A DNA stretch of 64,000 nt from Pseudomonas sp. (GTDB taxonomy: Bacteria; Pseudomonadota; Gammaproteobacteria; Pseudomonadales; Pseudomonadaceae). Under the pieces are notes generated by a model. It had not been told where the DNA came from. It made no database searches and saw nothing but the letters and a program-made list of their open reading frames with translations. A program made the translations under genes and the position numbers. Positions 55,121 through 64,000 of this stretch are shown in pieces; positions within the stretch are counted from its first letter, which is position 1, and each line of letters begins with the position of its first letter. The stretch covers positions 30,231-94,230 of the forward strand of contig JAUYKV010000032.1 in assembly GCA_030699825.1 (NCBI GenBank), in the 5' to 3' direction.

Positions 55121-56674
55121 TTGATCACCACCCCGCGACTTCCCGCCCTGCGCCACTGGCCCTTGCCGACCTGCCTGTTACTGGCCGGCCTGCTGCTATG
55201 GCTACAACCGGCGCGCGAACTCAGCGCTGGGCTGATCAGCGTCACCTATCTCGCGTTGTGCCTGCACTATTGCTGGCCACAACGCCGCAACCAACACGCA
55301 GCCCAAACTGGCGAACTGCTGATTGCCTACGCCAGCCAGGGCGGTCAGGCACAGTTGCTGGCCGAACGCAGCTGTGCGCAACTGCTCGCCAGCGGCATGC
55401 CGGCACGCTGCATCGCCCTTAACCAACTCGGCAGCGTCCAGCTGGCAAGCCTCGAACGCTTGCTGCTGGTGGTCAGCACCTATGGCGACGGCGAAGCACC
55501 GGACAACGCCGCACGCTTCGAGCACGTGCTGCTCAGGCAACAAGCGCTACCGCAACTGCACTTCGCCATCCTCGCCCTGGGCGACAGCAGCTACCCGCAG
55601 TTCTGCGCCTTCGGCCAGCGCCTGCAACAAGGTTTGCAAGCGCTCAAGGCGCAGCCGCTGTTCGACCTGCTCAGCGTCGATTGCCTGGATGCCGGCACCC
55701 TGCGCCACTGGCAGCAACAGCTCGGCCACCTCAGCGGCAACAGCGATTTTGTCGACTGGCAGCCCGCGCACTACCACCCCTGGCGGCTGGAGCGGCGCAG
55801 CTGCCTTAACCCCGGCAGCGTTGGTGCGCCAATCTTTCAGCTGAGCCTGAGCAGCACGGCCGCAGTCGACTGGCGCGCCGGCGACATTGCCGAAATCGGC
55901 CCACGGCATCCCCCGCAGCGAGTTAGCGATTGCCTGCAGCAGCTGGGGCTTGAGCCGCACACTCCCCTGGCTAACGGCCAGTTGCTAAGCGATGCCTTGA
56001 GCACGCTGCATCTGCCCACATCCCGGCCTGATAAGAACGCCCTAGCACAGTGGCTAGCCGAACTGACGCCCCTGCCGCACCGCGAATACTCGATTGCTTC
56101 CAGCCACGGCAGCGGCCAGCTCGATCTGCTGGTACGCCTGCAATACCAGGCCGATGGCAGCCCTGGCCTGGGCTCGGGCTGGCTGTGCCAGCATGCCGAA
56201 GTGGGCGCTACGCTCGACCTGCGTATTCGCCGCAACCCCGGCTTCCATGGCCCGGACGCCGCCACGCCACTGATCCTGATCGGCAGCGGCAGCGGCCTCG
56301 CCGGCCTGCGCGCGCACCTGCAGGAGCGCGCCGCCGATCCACACTCACGCAACTGGCTGCTATTCGGCGAACGCCACGCCGCCCACGACGCCCTGCTGAG
56401 CGACGAACTACACGCCTGGCAACACAGCGGCCACCTCGAACGCCTCGACCTCACCTATTCGCGCGACGGCCACCCGCAGCGCTATGTGCAGGACGCCCTA
56501 CGCCACGCCGCAAGCACCCTGCACGCCTGGCTGGCCGACGGCGCCGCCATCTACCTGTGCGGCAGCCTCGAAGGCATGGGCCGCGATGTCGACGCTTGCC
56601 TGCGTCAGTTGCTGGGTGATGAGCAGTTGGAGCAGCTAAGCCAGAGCGGCCGCTATCGGCGGGATTTGTACTGA
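55121..56674 (+). CDS. membrane-anchored flavodoxin/CysJ-like NADPH reductase flavoprotein
   Basis: GELLIAYASQGGQAQLLAERSC (flavodoxin), REYSIASSHGSGQLDLLVRLQ, ILIGSGSGLAGLRAHLQER, SGRYRRDLY*; start uncertain. Confidence 0.85.
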   Translation: MITTPRLPALRHWPLPTCLLLAGLLLWLQPARELSAGLISVTYLALCLHYCWPQRRNQHAAQTGELLIAYASQGGQAQLLAERSCAQLLASGMPARCIALNQLGSVQLASLERLLLVVSTYGDGEAPDNAARFEHVLLRQQALPQLHFAILALGDSSYPQFCAFGQRLQQGLQALKAQPLFDLLSVDCLDAGTLRHWQQQLGHLSGNSDFVDWQPAHYHPWRLERRSCLNPGSVGAPIFQLSLSSTAAVDWRAGDIAEIGPRHPPQRVSDCLQQLGLEPHTPLANGQLLSDALSTLHLPTSRPDKNALAQWLAELTPLPHREYSIASSHGSGQLDLLVRLQYQADGSPGLGSGWLCQHAEVGATLDLRIRRNPGFHGPDAATPLILIGSGSGLAGLRAHLQERAADPHSRNWLLFGERHAAHDALLSDELHAWQHSGHLERLDLTYSRDGHPQRYVQDALRHAASTLHAWLADGAAIYLCGSLEGMGRDVDACLRQLLGDEQLEQLSQSGRYRRDLY

Positions 56675-56828
56675 AGGCAAGCTGGTCGACTGGTTTAGTC
56701 GCACACCCACACCTTGCAATACCGCGGCCTTAGGCGCACTTCCTCGATTGCGGGTCAAAGCCTCGCCAACAAGAGCCAAGTATCCCGGCAAAATCCCGCT
56801 TAGCCTCGTTATATAGCCTGCACAAAAC

Positions 56829-56862
56829 AAAACCCCGGCACTGCTGGCAGTGCCGGGGTTTT
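56829..56862 (-). terminator. intrinsic terminator downstream of the TonB receptor
   Basis: AAAACCCCGGCACTG-CTGG-CAGTGCCGGGGTTTT. Confidence 0.9.
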
Positions 56863-56911
56863 GAGTAAAGCGTTTCTGTCGGTGCAACCCAAAGGCTGCA
56901 CCAGCACACAC

Positions 56912-59191
56912 TTAGAAGCGATAAGTCGCCGACAGTACAGCCGAGCGCGCAGCGCCATATTCAACAGCCGAAGAGCGTGCAGCCGTGGTGCCTGCACCGG
57001 CGGTGGTACCCACTTGAGTACGCACGCTCTCAACATATTCCTTGTCGAATAGGTTGTTGAGGTTCAACTGCAAATCCAGCTCTTTGTTGACCTGGTAACC
57101 GAGCATGGCGTTGTGCAGCCAGTAGGCATCCAGCTTGACTCCGTCGTTGGAGGCGGTGAGGTTGCGCTCACTGACATAGCGAGCACCGTAACCAACGCGC
57201 CAGCCAGCGGGCAGCTCATAGGTAGTCCACAGATTGAACGAACGCGGCGGAGTATTGGCCAGAGCCTGACCTTCACGCGCGATCCCTGCAGCAGTGTTAG
57301 CCGCTTCCAAGGTTTCGCTATCAAGGAATGTGTAATTGGCAAAAATATTCCACTGATCAGTAATGCGTCCAGTCGCGCCTAACTCAACCCCCTGCACGCG
57401 CTGCTTACCCGCCAGCTGGGTCGAACCATCCACCATCGTTTCACGGGCATTGCTCTTCTCTACACGAAACACTGCCGCATCAAGCCCCAGGCGATTATCG
57501 AGGAACTCCCACTTGGTCCCCAGCTCCCAGGTTTTGTTCTTTTCCGGGGCCAGGTCTTCAGTCGCCGCAGAAAGGCCGGCGCCGCTGGTGGCCAGGTTCT
57601 CGGCCGACGGGTTGAACGAGTCGCCATAGGCAAGGTAGATACGTCCATTGTCTGCCGGCTTATAGGTCAGCCCTGCACGCTTGCTCAAATGCTCATCGCT
57701 TGAGTTGAAGGAAGTCCGGGCATTGGTTGCCAGGGAGTGATCATCGGCATCACCATCCACCCAGTCGTAACGCAGACCGAGACTCAGGTCCCAGTAGTCA
57801 TTCAATGCGATGGTATCGAACGCGTACAGCGCGCGGTCGAGCAGGCGCGTCTTAATCGTCGCGCTATCAGCCTTATTGGTAGGACCATTCCAGCGGCCTG
57901 GCGGATTGCTTAGGTCATAGCCGGTATCGGGGAACACCAGGCCATAGGCATAGGTCGTGCGGTCATAAGTCTCACGCGACAACTCAACACCACTAACCAA
58001 GGTATGCGCCAAGCCCAAGGTTTCGAAATTGGCGGTCAGGTTGGTCTGGTTGATCAACATTTTACTGGTGACATCGCGGCCATAAGCCTGCGGACCTGCC
58101 GGTAGATACTTACCCGGCGCAAGGATTGGTCCGAGACCACCGGTACGACGGCGATCCAGATTGACGTGCGACGCAGAGATGACGGTGTCTCGATGGATCT
58201 CTGAGTAACGGGTCAGGCTCTGCAAACTCAGACTGTCATTGAAGTCGTGCTCCAGCTTGACCGTGAAAGCATCACTATCGATTTCTTCCTTATCCAGATT
58301 GCGCCAGCCAAAAAAGCTTTCACGGTCAACACCCGCCAGGCGCTTGCCATTGATTGCCGGCACGCCGTAATCAGGCAGGTTGTCGTCCGTTTGGTGGAAG
58401 TAACTCAGGGTCAAACGCGTCGATTCGCTCAGGCCCAACAGCAGCGACGGTGCAATACCCCAGCGCTGACGGTCGACATAGTCACGACCCGGTACATCGT
58501 TCTCATGGGCCATCAGGTTGAGGCGCACTGCACTGCCGGTGCCGACGCCTTCCAGGGTCTGGTTGGTGTCCAGAGTCAGGCGGTGGTAGTTGTCAGTACC
58601 CAGGCTCGCACCGATCTCGGTGAAATCGCGCTGGAGTGGCTGCTTGCTGACCTGGTTGATGCTGCCGCCGGTGGTACCGGAGCCGCCAAATACCGAGTTG
58701 GGGCCTTTGATGACTTCAACGGCTTCGATATTGAAAGTGTCAGTACGGTTGTTCTGCGAGCTGTCGCGCAGGCCGTCGATCTGCATGTTGGCGTTGGCGC
58801 TGAAGCCACGGATGTTGATGCTGTCGCCCGAGCCGCCACCGCCTTCACCGGCGTTGAAGGTGATACCGGATACGTTGGCCAACACTTCTTTCATGCTCAG
58901 GGCTTTCTGCTCTTTGAGCAGGGCCTGTGGCACCACGGTGATGGTTTGCGGGGTATCGAGCAGCCGCACAGCGTATTTAGCCGAGGACGATGCCTCGGTC
59001 TTGTAGTCTTCGGCCTGCTGGCCTTTGACCGTTACGCTACCCAACTCAACCGGCGTCCTTGCCTTTTGCGGCGCTTGTTCAGCAGCCACACCAGCGCCCG
59101 CCCAGGACGCGATTACCAGACCAATGGCCGAAGCCAGAAGGCGACGCTGCGGCAGGTTGCCGGCTTTTGTACCCATACCCATAAGAACCAC
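56912..59191 (-). CDS. TonB-dependent siderophore receptor (Fiu-like catecholate type)
   Basis: 759 aa; TPQTITVVPQALLKEQ, VSGITFNAGEGGGGSGDSINIRGFSANANMQIDGLRDSSQNNRD-type plug; C-terminal YRF. Confidence 0.92.
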   Translation of the reverse strand: MVLMGMGTKAGNLPQRRLLASAIGLVIASWAGAGVAAEQAPQKARTPVELGSVTVKGQQAEDYKTEASSSAKYAVRLLDTPQTITVVPQALLKEQKALSMKEVLANVSGITFNAGEGGGGSGDSINIRGFSANANMQIDGLRDSSQNNRTDTFNIEAVEVIKGPNSVFGGSGTTGGSINQVSKQPLQRDFTEIGASLGTDNYHRLTLDTNQTLEGVGTGSAVRLNLMAHENDVPGRDYVDRQRWGIAPSLLLGLSESTRLTLSYFHQTDDNLPDYGVPAINGKRLAGVDRESFFGWRNLDKEEIDSDAFTVKLEHDFNDSLSLQSLTRYSEIHRDTVISASHVNLDRRRTGGLGPILAPGKYLPAGPQAYGRDVTSKMLINQTNLTANFETLGLAHTLVSGVELSRETYDRTTYAYGLVFPDTGYDLSNPPGRWNGPTNKADSATIKTRLLDRALYAFDTIALNDYWDLSLGLRYDWVDGDADDHSLATNARTSFNSSDEHLSKRAGLTYKPADNGRIYLAYGDSFNPSAENLATSGAGLSAATEDLAPEKNKTWELGTKWEFLDNRLGLDAAVFRVEKSNARETMVDGSTQLAGKQRVQGVELGATGRITDQWNIFANYTFLDSETLEAANTAAGIAREGQALANTPPRSFNLWTTYELPAGWRVGYGARYVSERNLTASNDGVKLDAYWLHNAMLGYQVNKELDLQLNLNNLFDKEYVESVRTQVGTTAGAGTTAARSSAVEYGAARSAVLSATYRF

Positions 59192-59220
59192 CCCCGATCA
59201 AAACGAGGCGTGATTCTAAT

Positions 59221-59235
59221 TGATAACTATTATCA
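59221..59235. promoter_or_regulatory. putative Fur box upstream of the Fiu-like receptor
   Basis: TGATAACTATTATCA, near-palindromic, adjacent to TTAGAATCA -10-like motif on minus. Confidence 0.7.
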
Positions 59236-59261
59236 AGCAATAGTCGTTTACACCTTTATTC

Positions 59262-60404
59262 TTATTTAGTTCCATTGCCGCGATTTTTATCTTGTAGGCT
59301 CTGGCTGCCAATACTGGCCAGGTCACGGCAGCCGGTCAGCGCCATAGCCACTTCCAGCTCAGCACGCAGCAGTTGCACCACATGCGCCACTCCGCTCGCA
59401 CCGGCGGCGGCCAAACCGTACACATAAGGTCGCCCCACCATTACGGCGTCGGCGCCCAGGGCCAGGGCCTTGAACACATCCGTACCGCGGCGAATACCGC
59501 CATCGAGCAACAGTGGCACGCGCCCCTGCACTGCGGCGGCGATATCCGCCAGCACCTCGATGGTCGCCGGTTGGCCGTCAAGAGTACGCCCGCCATGGTT
59601 GGAGACGACGATACCGTCGACACCCTCGGCCACCGCTCGCTGCGCATCCTCGGCAGTCATCACGCCCTTGAGCAGAATCGGCAGGCGCGTCAATGAGCGC
59701 AGCCATTGCACATCGGCCCAACCAGGCGCTGCTGCCAATAACGCACCGCCAAGTAGCAGACCACCACTGGGCGGCGCACCCTCATGCAACGGCTGCATGC
59801 CACGCAGATTGACCGCCTCGACGCCCTCGGGCAGAAAGAAACCGGCGCGCTGTTCACGGTTGCGCACGCCATTGACCGGCGCATCTACCGTCAGCACTAG
59901 CGCCTTATAACCCGCAGCCTCGGCGCGCTTGACCAACACCTCGGTAAAGGCCCGATCCGGCTGGATATACAGCTGAAACCACAACGGATTGTGTGCCTGC
60001 TCGGCCACGGCTTCGAGGGACACACTGGCCTGGGTGCTAAGCACCATGCCAGCTTGTACCGCCGAGGCGGCCAGCACCGTGGCCAGCTCGCCATCGGCAT
60101 GAGCCAAGCGTTGATAGGCCACAGGCGCGAGGAAAATCGGGTGGGCAAAAGTCTGACAGAACAGCTGCAGATGGGTATTGCCGCAGCTCAGATCGGCCAG
60201 CACCCGCGTGCGCAAACGAATGCGTTGAAACGCCGCCTGATTCTCCGCCAGGGTCAGCTCATCAGCCGCACCGCCAGCGATATAAGCCCAGGCCTGAGCG
60301 CTCATGCGCTCGCGGGCCAGGGGCTCATAGTCCGCCACGGCTGCGATGCTCGGCGGAATCTGCGTCAATTTCGGCAACGGCATGTCGGTCATGTATTGGC
60401 CCAT
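59262..60404 (-). CDS. FMN-dependent alpha-hydroxy-acid oxidizing protein
   Basis: [78 protein letters not shown]. Confidence 0.93.
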   Translation of the reverse strand: MGQYMTDMPLPKLTQIPPSIAAVADYEPLARERMSAQAWAYIAGGAADELTLAENQAAFQRIRLRTRVLADLSCGNTHLQLFCQTFAHPIFLAPVAYQRLAHADGELATVLAASAVQAGMVLSTQASVSLEAVAEQAHNPLWFQLYIQPDRAFTEVLVKRAEAAGYKALVLTVDAPVNGVRNREQRAGFFLPEGVEAVNLRGMQPLHEGAPPSGGLLLGGALLAAAPGWADVQWLRSLTRLPILLKGVMTAEDAQRAVAEGVDGIVVSNHGGRTLDGQPATIEVLADIAAAVQGRVPLLLDGGIRRGTDVFKALALGADAVMVGRPYVYGLAAAGASGVAHVVQLLRAELEVAMALTGCRDLASIGSQSLQDKNRGNGTK

Positions 60405-61069
60405 TGGCGCAGCAGGTTGTGATAAACCCCGGTCAAACGCGCCAACTCGGCACTCTCCGGCACCTCAAGGGTTAGCGCCTGCAACGCCCGATCCAGCTCC
60501 AGCAACAGGCTGCGCTGAGTGTCATCGCGCACCAGGCTCTGAATCCAGAAGAATGCCGCATAGCGCGTGCCACGGGTCACCGGATTGACCCGGTGCAGGC
60601 TGCTGCCGGGATACAGCACCAGATGCCCAGCCGGCAACTTGACGCTGTGGCTGCCGTAGCTGTCCTCGACCACCAGCTCACCGCCGTCGTACTCATCCGG
60701 ATCACTGAAAAACAGCGTGGCCGACAGATCGCTGCGCACCCGATGCGGCGTGCCCGGCACGCTGAAAATCGCATTGTCGATATGGTTGCCATAGGTGCCA
60801 CCACCGCTGTAACGGTTGAAGCGCGGTGGCAACACCTTCAGCGGCAAAGCCGCCGAGACAAACTGCGGATGATTACCCAGGCGCTGAACAATAAAATCGC
60901 CAATCTGCACCACCAGCGGGTCATCCTGAGCCAATTGCTGATTAGCCTTGGCCTTGACCGCCTGGTGACCCGCCGTCAGCCGACCATCCTGCCAACTGGC
61001 CTGCTCAAAGGCCTGACGGCACTCACGCACCTGCTCAGGCGTCAGCACATCGGCAATGCTCAACATCAT
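60389..61069 (-). CDS. piuC: Fe2+-dependent dioxygenase (PiuC/PKHD hydroxylase)
   Basis: [58 protein letters not shown]. Confidence 0.92.
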   Translation of the reverse strand: MMLSIADVLTPEQVRECRQAFEQASWQDGRLTAGHQAVKAKANQQLAQDDPLVVQIGDFIVQRLGNHPQFVSAALPLKVLPPRFNRYSGGGTYGNHIDNAIFSVPGTPHRVRSDLSATLFFSDPDEYDGGELVVEDSYGSHSVKLPAGHLVLYPGSSLHRVNPVTRGTRYAAFFWIQSLVRDDTQRSLLLELDRALQALTLEVPESAELARLTGVYHNLLRQWANT

Positions 61070-61230
61070 GATTCGCTCTCCTCAACGGCCGCCTCAAGCG
61101 CCCGCCACCAAACAGTTGCAAATGATTCTAAATAGCTGGAGCGCACTATGACAGCGCCGCACGCCGGGACCGTTGATCCAGCCCAAGAAGTTGAGCCGAT
61201 GCATTGGCCCACCGGCTAGCGGCACAGCAT

Positions 61231-61270
61231 AAAAAACGCCCCGGATACCAAAGCATCCGGGGCGCGTTTT
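61231..61270 (-). terminator. intrinsic terminator downstream of the TonB receptor
   Basis: AAAAAACGCCCCGGAT-ACCAAAGC-ATCCGGGGCGCGTTTT. Confidence 0.88.
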
Positions 61271-61284
61271 GCTGCCTGAGCGAC

Positions 61285-63582
61285 TTAGAAGCGGAAGTCG
61301 GTGCTCAGGGTCAGGGTGCGTGGATCGCCGAGCATGGCGCGGCGACCATTCCAGTTGGTGGAAACGGCGTACTCCTCATCAGTCAGGTTATCCAGGTTGA
61401 CCCGTACATCCAGGTTCGGATTGACCTCGTAGGACGCCATCGCATTGAAGGTGGTGTAGCTCGGCAGCTTACCCACTGCGCCGTTGGGAATGATGCGCTC
61501 GGCATCGTCCGGACGGCCCAGGTAGGACGAACCCACATGCTTGGCACCCGCACCGATGGTCACGCCAACCGGCAGACGGTAGGTGGTCCACAGGCTACCC
61601 GACACGCGCGGGGTAAAGGCCAACTCATCACCACTGGTGCGATCCACTGTGCCGTAGTCAGCGGCGTTGGCACGCTTGCGTACGTCATCCAGGTAGGAAC
61701 TGTGCTTACGCTCGCTGTCCATAAAGACGATGCCGGCAAACACATTCCAGTCGTCAGTAATTTTGCCTGTGGCACTTAGCTCCAGACCTTTGACGATCTG
61801 CTTGCCGTAACCCTTGAGGGTAGCTGGCGCTGCCTGCCCCGCATCAAGCCCGGTAATCGGCACGTCCTTTTTCACGGTGTAGAACAGCGCTGCGGCCGTC
61901 GAAAGACGCTTGTCGAAGAAGTCCCACTTGGTACCCAGCTCGTAGCTGTCGGCCTTAACCGGACCGGCGCCATCCACCAGCCCTGGCATAGCCTGACCAG
62001 CGACGCGGGAAATGTCAGCGTTCGACAGGAAAGAACCTGCTGGCTGCACCGAGCGGCCATAAGCGGCGTAGATGCTGCCGTATTCCACCGGTTTGTAAAC
62101 CAGGCCCAGCTTGCCGGCCACGGTGAACTCGGTGTCATCGTAGCCATCCGGCCCTACAGGTGCGCCGGCAACGGTCTTGCTGCTGATATCGACCTGGTAG
62201 TTCTCCAGACGCAGGCCGCCGGTGACTTGCCACTGCTTGTTCAGCTCGATGGTGTCGTACACGTACAGGGCAACCGTATCGACCGTCACCTCATTGCGCT
62301 CGGCAGCACGCTCGGCGGCAGGCCCGGCACGGTTGTAATCCGGATCAAAGATATTTGCATTACCCGGATTGATCGCAGCGTAGGTCGCGCCTTCGGACTT
62401 TTCGCGAGCCAGCTCCAGACCGGTCGCCAGATTGTGCTGCAAGCTACCGGTAGCAAACTGCGCAGACAGGTTGGTCTGGTTGGACAGGCTGGTGTTAACC
62501 CGATCATAAAACTGTGTATCGGTACGCAGCTGGTCACCGCCCAGGAACTGAAATGGCACGGTGTAACGCGCATCACGGTCAACCCGCGCCCAGCGAGTCT
62601 GGTTGCTCAGGGTCAGGCCAGTGGACAAATCGTGCTCGACACGCGCCAGGAAGGCATCGCTGGTGGTGTCGTCATAATCGGACTTGAGGCCATAGAACTT
62701 GTCGCGATCTACCGACGATAGCGACGGATCATAAACAGCCTTGAGCCCCTTGACCGACGAGCCGGACACGCCCCAGTCCGGGCGATCACTCATCTGCACA
62801 TGCTCATAGGCAAAGATCGCGCGGGTATCGGTGCCCAGACCAAAAGCCACCGACGGCGCGATGCCCCAGCTGTTGTTCTCCGCGTGCTCGCGGCCGGCCA
62901 CGCCGCTGTCTTCCAGCAGCAGGTTGAGGCGCGCGGCAGTAGTCTCGTTGATCACCTGGTTGGTATCCAGGGTCATGCGCTTGCGTGCCTCGGAATCGTA
63001 CTGGTCGAAGGCATAGCTGATGCCGCCACCAATAAACTCTTCCAAGGTCGGCGTCTTGGTCACCAGATTGATATAACCACCAGCACCGCCACGGCCGTTA
63101 TCGGCGGCCGGGCCCTTGGCCACTTCAACCGACTCGACGTTGAACACGTCGCGGGTGTAGCTGCCGTTGTCGCGCGCACCGTCGATAAAGATGCTGCCGC
63201 TGGTGTCGAAACCACGCAGGCTGAAATTGTTGGTGCCGCTGGCAAAGCCGTTTTCCCCGGCATTGAAGCTGATACCCGGAGTGTTGCTCAGCACGTCCGT
63301 CAGGTTGCGCGCGCCTTGCTCCTTGAACAGCGCTTCAGGGATCACGCTGAAGGTTTGCGGCGTATCCAACAGTGGCGCGGTCTGCTTCGGCGAGGAGGCC
63401 TTATCGACCTTGTAGCCTGTGTCCTGCTGACCTTTGACCGTAACGCTGCCCAGCTCTACCGGAGCTTTCTCGGCTTCGGCGGCAAAACTGTGGCTGGCGC
63501 ACGAAGCAATGGCAAAGCCGATTGCACTGGCCAACAGGCGGCGTTGTGGGAGATTTCTGCGCTTTTTATCGTAGTTGTTCAT
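61285..63582 (-). CDS. TonB-dependent siderophore receptor (PiuA-like)
   Basis: 765 aa; LLDTPQTFSVIPEALFKEQGARNLTDVLSNTPGISFNAGENGFASGTNNFSLRGFDTSGSIFIDGARDNGSYTRD. Confidence 0.92.
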   Translation of the reverse strand: MNNYDKKRRNLPQRRLLASAIGFAIASCASHSFAAEAEKAPVELGSVTVKGQQDTGYKVDKASSPKQTAPLLDTPQTFSVIPEALFKEQGARNLTDVLSNTPGISFNAGENGFASGTNNFSLRGFDTSGSIFIDGARDNGSYTRDVFNVESVEVAKGPAADNGRGGAGGYINLVTKTPTLEEFIGGGISYAFDQYDSEARKRMTLDTNQVINETTAARLNLLLEDSGVAGREHAENNSWGIAPSVAFGLGTDTRAIFAYEHVQMSDRPDWGVSGSSVKGLKAVYDPSLSSVDRDKFYGLKSDYDDTTSDAFLARVEHDLSTGLTLSNQTRWARVDRDARYTVPFQFLGGDQLRTDTQFYDRVNTSLSNQTNLSAQFATGSLQHNLATGLELAREKSEGATYAAINPGNANIFDPDYNRAGPAAERAAERNEVTVDTVALYVYDTIELNKQWQVTGGLRLENYQVDISSKTVAGAPVGPDGYDDTEFTVAGKLGLVYKPVEYGSIYAAYGRSVQPAGSFLSNADISRVAGQAMPGLVDGAGPVKADSYELGTKWDFFDKRLSTAAALFYTVKKDVPITGLDAGQAAPATLKGYGKQIVKGLELSATGKITDDWNVFAGIVFMDSERKHSSYLDDVRKRANAADYGTVDRTSGDELAFTPRVSGSLWTTYRLPVGVTIGAGAKHVGSSYLGRPDDAERIIPNGAVGKLPSYTTFNAMASYEVNPNLDVRVNLDNLTDEEYAVSTNWNGRRAMLGDPRTLTLSTDFRF

Positions 63583-63812
63583 GAGAATCGCTCAGGCTTT
63601 AAAAACTGACGCGATTCTAATTAGTAAGCACTCTCAATCAATCTTTACATCTCGTTTACAGAAACTCCTTTGTAACAAAATTGTCAGCCTTCACCGCCGA
63701 GCACATGCGGGCCACCACTAGCGGAATGACGCAAAGGCTCTAGCGCAAGTAATAGCGACTGGAGACGGCGCATTGGCTGGCATGTAACGCGCGGGCAAAA
63801 TGTTGCGCGCAC

Positions 63813-63847
63813 AAAAAAAGGCACGGGATCAGCCCGTGCCTTTTTGC
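63813..63847 (-). terminator. intrinsic terminator
   Basis: AAAAAAAGGCACGGG-ATCAG-CCCGTGCCTTTTT downstream of the right-edge CDS. Confidence 0.9.
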
Positions 63848-63865
63848 CCAGCGCTAGGCCAGGCG

Positions 63866-64000
63866 TTACAGATAGAACGACTTCAGCGGCGGGAAGCCGT
63901 TGAATTCCACCGCGCTGTAGCTGGTGGTGTAGGCGCCGGTGGACAGCCAGTACAGGCGGTCACCAATGGCCAGGTTGAGCGGCAGGCCGTACTTGTAGTT
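63866..64000 (-). CDS. C-terminus of an ornithine/lysine/diaminopimelate-type PLP decarboxylase (partial)
   Basis: Minus strand: NYKYGLPLNLAIGDRLYWLSTGAYTTSYSAVEFNGFPPLKSFYL*; not in the ORF track because truncated. Confidence 0.85.
   Translation of the reverse strand, partial: NYKYGLPLNLAIGDRLYWLSTGAYTTSYSAVEFNGFPPLKSFYL

Noticed and set aside
1-64000. CRISPR arrays, rRNA, tRNA or prophage
   Set aside because: No regularly spaced direct repeats, no rRNA-like blocks, no recognisable tRNA or phage structural genes were seen by eye; a tRNAscan/Infernal run would be needed to exclude small RNAs formally.

Overview
High-GC Pseudomonas-like chromosomal window with about 55 supportable protein-coding genes and no tRNA, rRNA or CRISPR that I could recognise. 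From left to right it contains: (1) the edge of a type II ketosynthase cluster, with convergent dialkylresorcinol-type genes (DarA-like, DarB/FabH-like, BtrH-domain); (2) a NosR-like flavin/Fe-S membrane protein with no other nos genes; (3) housekeeping and conserved genes (RhlE, LemA/TPM, HrpB, FieF, VIT/CCC1, Lrp, RluE, Amn, CbiM-like permease with a B12 riboswitch, AidB-like ACAD/TetR, 7TMR-DISM hybrid kinase, thiD-thiE-[NYN/PIN]-hemL, miaB-phoH-ybeY-corC-lnt, pxpABC); (4) an iron/metal uptake region at about 48.5-63.6 kb with three TonB-dependent receptors, PepSY, DUF2271, DUF4198, flavoprotein reductases and PiuC; (5) the C-terminus of an Orn/Lys decarboxylase-type gene at the right edge. 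The most unusual signal is not protein-coding. It is a family of long palindromic intergenic elements (at least 5 copies: ~14.7, 39.5, 40.0, 43.3 and 49.7 kb) whose stems change sequence between copies while pairing is kept. A second GTAGG...CCTAC repeat family twice supplies the stop codon of the upstream gene. Other notable items are a 29-bp perfect hairpin next to a structured, possibly sRNA-encoding spacer at 22.5 kb, a 17-bp perfect palindrome abutting the tetR start codon, and a TAGAATC promoter motif shared by the iron genes. All family names come from reading translated sequence, not from searches.
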